From Microscilla marina ATCC 23134 (GTDB taxonomy: Bacteria > Bacteroidota > Bacteroidia > Cytophagales > Microscillaceae), in contig NZ_AAWS01000012.1 of the NCBI RefSeq assembly GCF_000169175.1, positions 173,171-237,170 of the forward strand: DNA of 64,000 bases, written 5' to 3'. The position numbers and the translations under genes were made by a program. Below the pieces are notes generated by a model. It did not search any database, was not told the origin of the DNA, and saw only the letters and a list, made by a program, of their open reading frames with translations. Positions 7,732 to 15,217 of this stretch are shown here, in pieces. Position 1 is the first letter of the stretch. Each line of letters starts with the position of its first letter.

Positions 7732-8415
7732 ATGTATATGAAAAATGTATGGTTTTTAGAAAACGTTAACTTATTTAACTTGTTATGCCCTCATAGGATA
7801 AAAGCTTATAAAAAAGAGCATAGTTTTGAGCAGTACAACAAAAATGATTTTGTGTACCTTGATCAAGACCAGGCAGACAAGGTATACCTGATTATCAAAG
7901 GAAAAGTTAAGATTTCTTCTTATACCGAAGATGGTGAAGAGATAGTAAAAGCTATTTTAACAAAAGGAGAAGTTTTTGGCGAGTTGGCAGCTTTGGGTGA
8001 AAGCCACCGAAATGATTACGCTCAGGCGGTAGCTGCTACCACTATCTGTGCTGTAGATACGCAAACCTTGCAAACCCTTCTCAAAAATCAACAAGAGTTT
8101 AGCCTTAACATTTATAAACTGGTGGGCTGGCGCATAAAAAAACTAGAGCACCGTTTGTCGTTGCTCATGTTTAAAGATGCTCGCACCCGTTTGATCGAGT
8201 TTTTGAAAAACCTGGGTAGCGAACAAGGCGAAGCCAAAGGCAATACGATCGAGATTAATCATTTGCTTACCCAAAAAGACATTGCCGACTTGATTGGCGT
8301 ATCACGCCCTACGCTTAATTCACTACTCAATGAGTTGAAAAGTGAAGGAATGGTAGATTTTCAGCGAAAAGTCATCAGGTTATACAAAAATAAACTGGAA
8401 CTGTTAGCCAGCTAA
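7732..8415 (+). CDS. Crp/Fnr-family transcriptional regulator
   Basis: The 227-residue protein has an N-terminal cyclic-nucleotide-binding beta-roll (about 20-130) with DKVYLIIKGKVKISS and GEVFGELAALGES. This is followed by a dimer helix (NIYKLVGWRIKKLEHRLSLLMFKD) and a C-terminal winged helix with LTQKDIADLIGVSRPTLNSL. There is no Fnr-type N-terminal Cys cluster, so it is not an Fe-S oxygen sensor. The roll has GELAAL but not the full set of cAMP-binding residues, so the effector is unknown. Starts at 7732 and 7738 (two codons apart) are both possible. Confidence 0.93.
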   Translation: MYMKNVWFLENVNLFNLLCPHRIKAYKKEHSFEQYNKNDFVYLDQDQADKVYLIIKGKVKISSYTEDGEEIVKAILTKGEVFGELAALGESHRNDYAQAVAATTICAVDTQTLQTLLKNQQEFSLNIYKLVGWRIKKLEHRLSLLMFKDARTRLIEFLKNLGSEQGEAKGNTIEINHLLTQKDIADLIGVSRPTLNSLLNELKSEGMVDFQRKVIRLYKNKLELLAS

Positions 8416-8527
8416 CAGTTGGTGTGTTTAATAATGCTTGTTTTGCAATACCAGAGTCTAAGGCTCTGTGTATCGCTGATTGCAAGTGAATACTCCGATT
8501 GGTGATCGGGTAAATTTTCAAGTTGTC

Positions 8528-8564
8528 ATCAATGGAAGCATGGTGTGCTTCCATTGATTTTTTT
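8528..8564. terminator. Bidirectional terminator
   Basis: ATCAATGGAAGCA (8528-8540) pairs perfectly with TGCTTCCATTGAT (8546-8558) and is followed by a T run. It separates the convergent Crp/Fnr gene and the M28 peptidase gene. Confidence 0.9.
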
Positions 8565-8574
8565 ACCATTTATG

Positions 8575-9534
8575 CTACTTCATTTTCAGTCTTGTAGGGG
8601 TATCTTTACCTGCTACAATACTACGTACACCCAGTGCTACAGCTTTTATCATATCGGTTAGGTTTTCAATATCAAGTGTGTCTACTTCATCGCTTACCTG
8701 ATGGTAGTGCTTATCATTGGCAATATCCACTGATGAAATGGTGTGTGCCGGAATACCGTGGCGTGCCAAGGCATAATTGTCTGAGCGTTGAAATAAATTA
8801 TACTTTTTGTACGGGTCGGGGTGAAAGGTAAAACCAGTGCCCTGAGCATTTTCTTGTAAAATTTTGCCCAGGTTCGAGTAGCTATAACCAGTAATAAAAG
8901 CACCTTTGCGTCCAAACTTAGAGGCTTTGCCCACCATTTCTATATTAATCCCTGCTACAATTTTAGCCAATTGCGATTTTTTGAGTTGTTTGCCAAAATA
9001 AGTAGAACCCACCAAACCTATTTCTTCGGCAGTAAAAGCCACAAACATCAAAGTACGTTGGTTATTACCTTGTTTATTGAAGTAGTGTGCCAGTGAAATC
9101 ACTGCGGTAACCCCCGACGCATCATCGTCAGCCCCATTATAAATAGAATCCTCTTTGGCTCCTTTACGAACTCCCAAGTGATCATAATGCGCCGAAAATA
9201 CCACGATTTCTTCCCTGGTTTTTTTGTTTTTACTTTTACCTGGTATCACTCCCAACACATTGAGCATGTTTAATCCTTGGTGGGTAAACTTTTGGTAATA
9301 GTTTTTGAACCCTGGTAGTGGCTTTACCCCAGCCTTGGTAAATTCCTGGGCAATAAAAGCTGCGGCTTTTTTTTCTCCTTTGGTGCCTGCCTTTCTGCCC
9401 ATCATATCGTCAGCAGCCAAGTTTGAGATGATGATTTTGACTTGTTTTTGCTTAATTTTTTGCGCTTGTGCACAAGAACATAACCCACAAAAAACCAGCA
9501 GGTAGGCTATTTTAGATTGTAGTAAATTTTTCAT
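8575..9534 (-). CDS. Secreted M28-family zinc aminopeptidase
   Basis: This 319-residue protein has a signal sequence (LLVFCGLCSCAQAQ; the LCSC could serve as a lipobox). The M28 catalytic domain carries the metal ligands H116 (SAHYDHLG), D137 region (NGADDDASG), catalytic E170/E171 (FTAEEIGLVGS), E199 (NIEMVG) and a C-terminal His (KHYHQVSDEVD). It should hydrolyse N-terminal residues of peptides in the periplasm or at the cell surface. The length equals that of short M28 peptidases without PA inserts. It is monocistronic. Confidence 0.92.
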   Translation of the reverse strand: MKNLLQSKIAYLLVFCGLCSCAQAQKIKQKQVKIIISNLAADDMMGRKAGTKGEKKAAAFIAQEFTKAGVKPLPGFKNYYQKFTHQGLNMLNVLGVIPGKSKNKKTREEIVVFSAHYDHLGVRKGAKEDSIYNGADDDASGVTAVISLAHYFNKQGNNQRTLMFVAFTAEEIGLVGSTYFGKQLKKSQLAKIVAGINIEMVGKASKFGRKGAFITGYSYSNLGKILQENAQGTGFTFHPDPYKKYNLFQRSDNYALARHGIPAHTISSVDIANDKHYHQVSDEVDTLDIENLTDMIKAVALGVRSIVAGKDTPTRLKMK

Positions 9535-9629
9535 TGTATATCAATTATATGTACAAGGTTTCAAATGACAAGTTCCCGGTTTTTGATCGAATGTGCAAAT
9601 CAAAAAATACCTGTTACTAGGAACAATTC

Positions 9630-10448
9630 TTACTTCCGGCTATTTACAAAATAGGCAAAACTGTCTCGGTTGCTAGGGAATTTAAAAAAGCGTTTAAGGC
9701 TCATGTAGTTCTTTTTGTCTACCGCATAGTCATAAGCAAACTTAGCAATTCTTAGCGAAGCATTTTCATAGTGAAATAACCGCAAAACACCCCGTATTTG
9801 TTTTACACTGAGACAGCGGTATTGTTGAATCACTCTTTTGGCGGTAGCCTCCTTCATGTCGTTGGTGTATATTCGCCTGACTTTTCTACGCATAGCCTTG
9901 TATTCTGCCTCGCTAATGGCGGACAAACAAGGAGTATGGGTAATATTGGTGGGGTTAGTGTTGTTGTTATTATTGTTGGTAGAGTTGTTATTGTTTGAGT
10001 GGTTGTTGTTGCCTCCGCTTTGTCGTTGTTTGCGGGCAAATTGCAAAAATGCATTGGTGGCTTCGTTGGTTTGGAGTATTTGGGTGGCTTGCCCATAGTG
10101 TAACAAATCGTATACATGAGGTGCTGCTTGTTTTAGAAAATTCAATCGGTTATTTTCATCTTTTAGCAAACTCCCCAACTTCATTATTTGCGCCACTGCC
10201 AAGCAATTATCTTTGAGTACCTCTTGAGCTATCAGCATTTTTTGTGCCTCATCGGGCGTATTGAACACCTGCCGGGCAAGCGGAATAAATATCGCTTCTG
10301 ACATAGGTAAGTCACAGTTGCGTTTGCCTTTGTATCCGTTATAATCAGGGTAGTTTAAGTCAGGAAACTTCAATGAATCGGTTTGAGCAAAGCTCGCTTG
10401 TTGCCAAACCAGGCAAATCAAGCATACAATCAATAGTTTTAGGTTCAT
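9630..10448 (-). CDS. Secreted DUF4476 protein with Asn-rich linker (paralogue 1)
   Basis: The start at 10448 (MNLKLLIVCLICLVWQQASFAQ) gives a proper signal peptide; the frame is open 40 codons upstream. The 272-residue product has two helical DUF4476 units. The first has the signature LKDNCLAVAQIMKLGSLLKDEN with RLNFLKQAA; the second has QYRCLSVKQIRGVLRLF with LRIAKFAYDYAVDKKNY. Between them is a low-complexity Asn/Ser/Thr linker of about 30 residues. DUF4476 has no known function; it occurs in secreted Bacteroidota proteins. It is the last of three adjacent paralogues, separated from the second by a MITE-like insertion. Confidence 0.82.
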   Translation of the reverse strand: MNLKLLIVCLICLVWQQASFAQTDSLKFPDLNYPDYNGYKGKRNCDLPMSEAIFIPLARQVFNTPDEAQKMLIAQEVLKDNCLAVAQIMKLGSLLKDENNRLNFLKQAAPHVYDLLHYGQATQILQTNEATNAFLQFARKQRQSGGNNNHSNNNNSTNNNNNNTNPTNITHTPCLSAISEAEYKAMRRKVRRIYTNDMKEATAKRVIQQYRCLSVKQIRGVLRLFHYENASLRIAKFAYDYAVDKKNYMSLKRFFKFPSNRDSFAYFVNSRK

Positions 10449-10531
10449 AATATTTCGGTATAATAAATAAGCAAACCATAGTTGGGCTATAACTATGGTT
10501 CGATAAATATACAATAAGTGTTGTTTGTTTA

Positions 10532-10800
10532 GGAACATGTTCAAAATAAGTGTCGAGATTGAGGGCATATATTCAAGACTGACTGAGCCAGACCGTGTGA
10601 CGGTGCTACGGACAATAAAAGCTCATAGTCCCGGCGGAACTGCCGGGGTAACGAAAGTCAGTAAAGGGAACCGCAGAACGAAGTTCAAGCTCTGCGAAGC
10701 TAATTTGTTCTAAATCGGACAGCTTCAAAGTCCCGATTTCTTATCGGGGTTATTGTTGAGGGCTATGCCCGAAATCCCGTTTACGGGGCGATCAAGTTCC
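10532..10800. repeat. GGAAC-terminus MITE-like element, copy B (variant core)
   Basis: It has the same termini as copies A and C (GGAACATGTTC... and ...GATCAAGTTCC) and is flanked by TTA on both sides (10529-10531 and 10801-10803). The outer 50 or so bases and the block GTAACGAAAGTCAGTAAAG match the other copies. The core instead holds different short hairpins (GTCCCGGCGGAACTGCCGGGG and CCGATTTCTTATCGG types), making it 269 bp. It sits 8 bases beyond the stop of the second DUF4476 gene and separates it from the third. Confidence 0.88.
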
Positions 10801-10808
10801 TTAAACAG

Positions 10809-11885
10809 TTATTTTTGCGTTTTCAGCCAGTTCATAAAATCCCTTTTGGTAAAAGTAGACCTGAATATGGCTGCCATTTGGTGATAGTCCTCTTTTTTGT
10901 GCGCGTAAGTATAAGCCCATTTCGCGTATTTGAGCTTGTCGCCCGAAAAAGTGAACTGAACTCCTATAGTTTTGAGCTGGGCAATAGAATAACATTTGTT
11001 TTTAGTTTTAAAAATGCTTTGTAACAAATTCAACTTTTTTCGGTCAACCCATTCTTTTTTTACTTGACTGTTTACCCCCTTAAAGTCATTATCGTCAATC
11101 AGGCAAGATTCCTCCTTTCTTGTACCCGCTTTGCTATTCAAAAAAAGATCAAAATCTTGTTGGGTAGTGAGCGAGTTAAGCGCCACCCGTGCCGAAGCGT
11201 AATTTCCTACATCATATACTCGGTCAAAAGCACCTTTGAGCAAAGCCAGTCGGTGGTTGTCTTGTTTTACCAACGACACCATTTTCATTACTTGGGCGGT
11301 AGTCATACAATTACTCGTAAGTGCTTGCCAGGCTTGGGTGTAACGGCTGGTTTCATCGCTTTGGCGGTGTACTTGATGGGCATAGTTCATAAATATGGGC
11401 TGACTGATAAAGCTGTTACAGTTATTAGTACCCTGGTATCCGGCAAGGGTGGGGTAGTTCCAATGAGGAAAAGTAACCTGTCCTGTATTGCCTGTGCCTC
11501 CCGACCCACCTTTGCGTAAAGCCATAATATATTGATGTGCCCTGGCTACATTTCGAAAACTTTTGAAAGCATCGTATACGTGATGAAACTGGCGACGGTC
11601 GTAGGTTTTGAGGTAAGCCTCCTTGACAAAAGCCACCCGTGATTGGTCGGTTTGAAACGATGCAGCAATTTGTTTGACCTGGCTACTGGTCATACAGTTG
11701 AGGCGTATCAGGTTAATAGCGGCTTTTAGTTTGTAGCTTTCATTGGGTTGGCGATCCAGGCTTTTATACTTTTGCTGAAAAGCATAGTTAGACAATGGAT
11801 TGGTACAACCTTGGCGACGGTTTTGAGCAAAAAGCGAGGAAGAGAAAATAAGCCCAATAAGGGTCAGGTAGTAAAATTTTTTCAT
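10809..11885 (-). CDS. Secreted DUF4476 protein, three units (paralogue 2)
   Basis: A 358-residue protein with signal peptide (MKKFYYLTLIGLIFSSSLFAQ). It has three DUF4476-like units at about residues 28-120, 155-250 and 265-355. Each unit shows the pattern of a Cys before a Gln-Val/Leu-Lys helix (LNCMTSSQVKQIAASF, SNCMTTAQVMKMVSLV, NKCYSIAQLKTIGVQF), then D(Q/N)xRxAxxKxAF and an aromatic-rich last helix. A GGSGGTGNTGQ linker joins units 1 and 2. A conserved Cys opens each unit. The function is unknown. It is flanked by two paralogues in the same orientation; the downstream gap is filled by a MITE-like element. Confidence 0.82.
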   Translation of the reverse strand: MKKFYYLTLIGLIFSSSLFAQNRRQGCTNPLSNYAFQQKYKSLDRQPNESYKLKAAINLIRLNCMTSSQVKQIAASFQTDQSRVAFVKEAYLKTYDRRQFHHVYDAFKSFRNVARAHQYIMALRKGGSGGTGNTGQVTFPHWNYPTLAGYQGTNNCNSFISQPIFMNYAHQVHRQSDETSRYTQAWQALTSNCMTTAQVMKMVSLVKQDNHRLALLKGAFDRVYDVGNYASARVALNSLTTQQDFDLFLNSKAGTRKEESCLIDDNDFKGVNSQVKKEWVDRKKLNLLQSIFKTKNKCYSIAQLKTIGVQFTFSGDKLKYAKWAYTYAHKKEDYHQMAAIFRSTFTKRDFMNWLKTQK

Positions 11886-12099
11886 TGATTAATAAATTAA
11901 GGTTGTATAAATGGTATCACACTCTCTTATTGTCAGGTATAAAAGCGTGTGATAAGTATTGCAAAATTGGCTTAAGTAAGTGCCTGACTCAGGCAAAGTG
12001 ACTTTGAATTACAAAATATGATACCCATTCGTCACTTTTAGGTCAAGCGTTACTTTAGCCGATTTAAAAATAAATGATTTGTTCTTATTTATCAGCGTA

Positions 12100-13014
12100 T
12101 TACCTTCTTTGTTGACTGTTGACATAACGTAAAAAAGCCTCACGGTCTGAAGAAAACCTAAACATATTAGATAATTGATGGTATTTTCTCTTATCACAAG
12201 TATAATTATAGGCAAATTTAAGGAAAGTCATTTTATCGCAACTAAAACGGAACTCTTGGGCAATGCTACGAATTTGAGTAACCACAAACATTTTTCGTTT
12301 AATCTGGAACATATTCTTGGCAGTACTCATTTTGCTTGAGTTAAAGCGTTCGCGTTGAACACTATGCAATACTTCCATATAACCACGTTGCCCGATTAAC
12401 CCAGCACTGTGCCCTCCCGAACCACAGCCTCCACCACCGTTTCCACACCCCCCATAGTGTCCAGACTTTTTGCCGCATTTGCACCATTTTTTTCCTCCAT
12501 TGTTTCCACAGCCCCCATAGTGTCCAGACTTTTTGCCGCACTTGCACCATTTTTTTCCTCCACCATTTCCACAACCCCCATAGTGTCCAGACCTTTTGCC
12601 GCACTTACACCATTTTTTTCCACCGCTGTAGTGTCCGTGTTTGCGCACATATCGTTTGAGTTTTTGCCGAAAGTGAGCCTGGTAAAATGTGCTGTATACA
12701 CAACTAAAGTTGCGACGGTCTATCGTATTATGAAAAGCCACTTTGGCAAATGCCAGTCGGTTTTGATCTTTGCGAAAAACCTGAGCTATAGTTCTCACCT
12801 GGCGGCTATTAAGGCAGTGGTTACGGGCTACCCGTTGGGCTGTCTGGAGTTTTTGGTGCCCACGTTTTTGTTGAATTCTACATTTTTTTTGTTTAAACAA
12901 ATGGTGTGGAATCGCTTGTCGGCAACGGCGTTGTGCCTGTGCCGAAGACAAAAAAACAGTACTGAAGCAAAGCAGCAAAAGTGAGCAAATGATGGTAGTA
13001 CACCTTGTTATCAT
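12100..13014 (-). CDS. Secreted DUF4476 protein with Cys/His/Gly tandem-repeat linker (paralogue 3)
   Basis: The start at 13014 gives MITRCTTIICSLLLLCFSTV and a signal peptide ending SSAQAQ; the frame is open further upstream without support. The 304-residue product has one DUF4476 unit (RNHCLNSRQVRTIAQVF, DQNRLAFAKVAF), then three tandem 21-residue repeats of the form GGKKWCKCGKKSGHYGGCGN, a Gly-rich spacer and a second unit (MFVVTQIRSIAQEF, KMTFLKFAYNYTCDKRKY). The repeats contribute three Cys and one His each, so metal binding or disulphide crosslinking outside the cytoplasm is plausible. It is probably the first of the three paralogous genes to be transcribed. The function is unknown. Confidence 0.8.
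   Translation of the reverse strand: MITRCTTIICSLLLLCFSTVFLSSAQAQRRCRQAIPHHLFKQKKCRIQQKRGHQKLQTAQRVARNHCLNSRQVRTIAQVFRKDQNRLAFAKVAFHNTIDRRNFSCVYSTFYQAHFRQKLKRYVRKHGHYSGGKKWCKCGKRSGHYGGCGNGGGKKWCKCGKKSGHYGGCGNNGGKKWCKCGKKSGHYGGCGNGGGGCGSGGHSAGLIGQRGYMEVLHSVQRERFNSSKMSTAKNMFQIKRKMFVVTQIRSIAQEFRFSCDKMTFLKFAYNYTCDKRKYHQLSNMFRFSSDREAFLRYVNSQQRR
12441..12629 (-). repeat. Three 63-bp tandem repeats inside the DUF4476 paralogue 3 gene
   Basis: The block CATAGTGTCCAGAC recurs at 12453, 12516 and 12579, an exact 63-base period (21 codons). It encodes the WCKCGKKSGHYGGCG linker repeats. Near-identity at the DNA level suggests recent expansion and possible copy-number variation between strains. Confidence 0.92.
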
Positions 13015-13457
13015 AGTAGTAAACGGTTTTTGTTTCTCTGGTATTAGCAGAGAAGGTTTAATGAATGATTTTGTCACCCTTACGCAGGTAAAAATCTCTC
13101 GCGTCCTGGTTTTTATACTATGATCGCTTACCCTTATACAAGGTATTATTTGTGTGGTACAACTATGTGAAAAGCGCAATTTTGTCGTTAAAATGTACTA
13201 AATTTACTTTGCTATAAAAAAGGATCGCTTTGCTCGGTTTTATCCAGTGAGCTTGCCTCTTTTTGAATAGTTTTTAAGTCTTTAAAAAATGCTCAAGCGA
13301 ATGTATGAAAACCAATATTGAGAAAATATTCCAGTGGTTGGTAAGCAGCAACAAAGCAAACCACGCATTGGCAATGCAATTGGTAAAGTCGTAAATAATA
13401 GAGGAAATTAACTTGTTTGCACATCAAGGTCTGGTGAAGCATGATGATATGCTCCTG
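13015..13457. other. Intergenic DNA upstream of the DUF4476 genes
   Basis: The first part should hold the promoter of the leftward DUF4476 genes. No convincing ORF, RNA or consensus promoter was seen. The rest leads into the repeated tract from 13458. Confidence 0.4.
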
Positions 13458-13770
13458 CCTTGGGCAGTGTCTTCACACCCGATTGAAACCTCGAATTTTG
13501 CTTCAGAGAGATTTCTCATTTTTTAGAAAGCTGTACTCAGCCTTACAGGGTTTTCTTATAAAAGGATCTTTAGGAGAATATACCCCCGAAAAACCATATT
13601 TCCGCCTCGGGTGGTGTCTCCACGCCCGATCGAAACCTCGTGCTTTGCAAGTTTCAGAGAGGTTGCTCATTTTTCATAAGAAAGCCCTAAATTGAGGTTA
13701 TGTCGTAACTCCAATTTTACAACTTTTTTCTTTACTCTCATTTTTATAAGAAAGCCCTACTCAGCCTTAT
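13458..13770 (+). repeat. Degenerate direct repeats, two and a half units
   Basis: A unit of about 90 bases, including TGTCTTCACACCCGATTGAA, AACCTCG, CAGAGAGATT and CTCATTTTT..AGAAAG, starts near 13458. It recurs near 13605 with roughly 75-80 % identity, at an offset of 147 bases. A third partial copy (CTCATTTTTATAAGAAAGCC) lies at 13738-13770. An 84-codon frame crosses the units but has no coding character. The origin is unknown; it could be the remnant of an eroded gene or an element. Confidence 0.6.
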
Positions 13771-13855
13771 GATGTTCAAAGTAAATTATTTAGTGCAAAA
13801 GTAACGCTATCCGATAATTTAGATAGTTACTAAAACCACCTTGTTTTGAAATGAT

Positions 13856-13898
13856 AAGTATAGTTAAGATATTGATTGTTAATATCTTAACTATACTT
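13856..13898. repeat. Perfect 18-bp inverted repeat
   Basis: AAGTATAGTTAAGATATT (13856-13873) pairs perfectly with AATATCTTAACTATACTT (13881-13898) around a 7-base loop. It lacks a T tail and lies about 160 bases beyond the end of the leftward ChaN-like gene, so a simple terminator is uncertain. Possible roles are an operator, a recombination site or a hairpin RNA. Confidence 0.8.
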
Positions 13899-14058
13899 GC
13901 ACTGTTAGTTTTTAGAATCTGTTGGTTTTGCTTGTTCTACAGCTAACCATAATACGGTACTAAATAAAGGCTTTTGCATTATTGCAAAATGAAAATTAGC
14001 AATTTAAAAAACTCGCTTCGCAAACCATCTCACAATAAAGCAATCAAACCATTTACAT

Positions 14059-14949
14059 TTAATACGTCTTGGTCATACTACTGGGTACCGCAATGATATA
14101 ATCTGCGAGATTTTTGTTTTTAGCCGAAAGGCTGCCCACCTCTGCTTGGCTTACTGTGGCAATGGTGACTACCTTTAGTTTCTTTTGTTTTTGTTTCAAA
14201 TACCAACCAATCCCTTCAAAATTGTTGGAGTGGTAAGTACCATGAAAATGCAAAAAGGTTTGCTTTTTTTTGCGGTTTTTTAAGATAAAGTGCGCCATTG
14301 TAGCATCTTTGATTGCCTGTGCCCGGGCAAAGTTTTGTGGGCTCATGCCACCCATACTCCTGCCATGAGCACCTCCCATCATTTTTACCATATTGGCATA
14401 GCCCGGCAAGCTCAGGTCTACTTTGATAGGCAATGGAGCTACCCATTTTTTGGCGGTTTTAGAAAGTTTATCCAACCCTTCGAATCCCTTTTTAGACACT
14501 ACGCTGGCATAACGCCTTGGAATATTGGTAGCCACAAAGTGTAATTTGTTTTTTTGGGCGAAGCTCACCAATGGGCGATAGTCAGTTGCGTGGTTGTTCC
14601 ATACCTTCGCTTCCTTCTCGAAGTGTTTGCGCGAAATAATGCCTTGCAGGTATTCATTCATGAGCTCCTGGTTATCTGCCTCAAACATTTCGGCACCCAG
14701 TACCAATTTTTCTTTTTCGGCGGCATACAAATCTTGAGTTACCTCAAGCTGTAGCCAGTGGCTGATTGGGTTGTTGTGAATCTCGCCAAAGAGCACCACA
14801 TCGGCATCTTTTAGCTCGGCGAGCATTTGGGCATAAGTCGTTTTTTTGCCGGTTTTGTCAAACAATTGGTAGGCTTTTTTGGCAGGGGCAAACCCCAACA
14901 CTGCCACCAAAGCAAGCAGTGCCCCCCAAGATAGTATTGTGTTTTGCAT
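14059..14949 (-). CDS. ChaN-family (Haem_bd_uptake) protein
   Basis: The 296-residue protein has an N-terminal signal or anchor (ILSWGALLALVAVLGFAPAKK). It then has the ChaN fold markers: DVVLFGEIHNNPISHWLQ near residue 50, LGAEMFEADNQ near 84, FVATNIPRRYAS near 138, and FHGTYHSNNFEGIGWYL near 233. ChaN-type proteins are surface or periplasmic, and some bind haem and take part in iron acquisition. The GEIHNN and HGTYHS His residues match the family's putative metal or haem site. There is no lipobox Cys. It stands alone; the MuiA operon starts 270 bases away, divergently. Confidence 0.85.
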   Translation of the reverse strand: MQNTILSWGALLALVAVLGFAPAKKAYQLFDKTGKKTTYAQMLAELKDADVVLFGEIHNNPISHWLQLEVTQDLYAAEKEKLVLGAEMFEADNQELMNEYLQGIISRKHFEKEAKVWNNHATDYRPLVSFAQKNKLHFVATNIPRRYASVVSKKGFEGLDKLSKTAKKWVAPLPIKVDLSLPGYANMVKMMGGAHGRSMGGMSPQNFARAQAIKDATMAHFILKNRKKKQTFLHFHGTYHSNNFEGIGWYLKQKQKKLKVVTIATVSQAEVGSLSAKNKNLADYIIAVPSSMTKTY

Positions 14950-14988
14950 ATTTTAAAGTGTTTTTAATAGTCTACAGTGTCAACAGGT

Positions 14989-15014
14989 GCAAGTTTCAAG
15001 CGACAAGTCGCAAG
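14989..15014 (-). repeat. Isolated core of the GCGACTTGTCGC repeat
   Basis: Read on the reverse strand this is CTTGCGACTTGTCGCTTGAA followed by ACTTGC. It nearly equals the cores at 45188-45213, 45343-45368 and 56361-56386. GCGAC-TT-GTCGC is self-complementary. The rest of the longer unit is not evident here. Confidence 0.65.
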
Positions 15015-15217
15015 CAAGCACCTGGTCTTCAGGTGTAATGTATCATAAAAGTGTCTTAACAACTATTGCGAAGCTACTAAGAATTGGGGAAGGGGGCAAT
15101 TTAAATTTTTTGAACTGAGCTTAGCCCCATTTTACTACGCAAATAAACTCCCCACCACTAGCAAATAATCACAAGCTTTTGTACTTTGGAAGCTACCTGA
15201 TTTTTCAAAATACAATC

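Noticed and set aside
10525..10713. Frame beginning MFRNMFKISVEIEG inside element copy B (similar frame at 58262-58450)
   Set aside because: It lies in the end sequence of the MITE-like element, and the frames diverge or stop differently in each copy, so it is not a conserved gene.
12009..12215. 68-codon reverse frame at the end of DUF4476 paralogue 3
   Set aside because: It overlaps the real gene out of frame; no support.
13441..13695. 84-codon forward frame and a CRISPR-like GATTGAAAC block
   Set aside because: The frame crosses degenerate repeats and has no protein-like conservation. Only two and a half units at 147-base spacing are present, with imperfect repeats and no spacer regularity, so it is not a CRISPR array.
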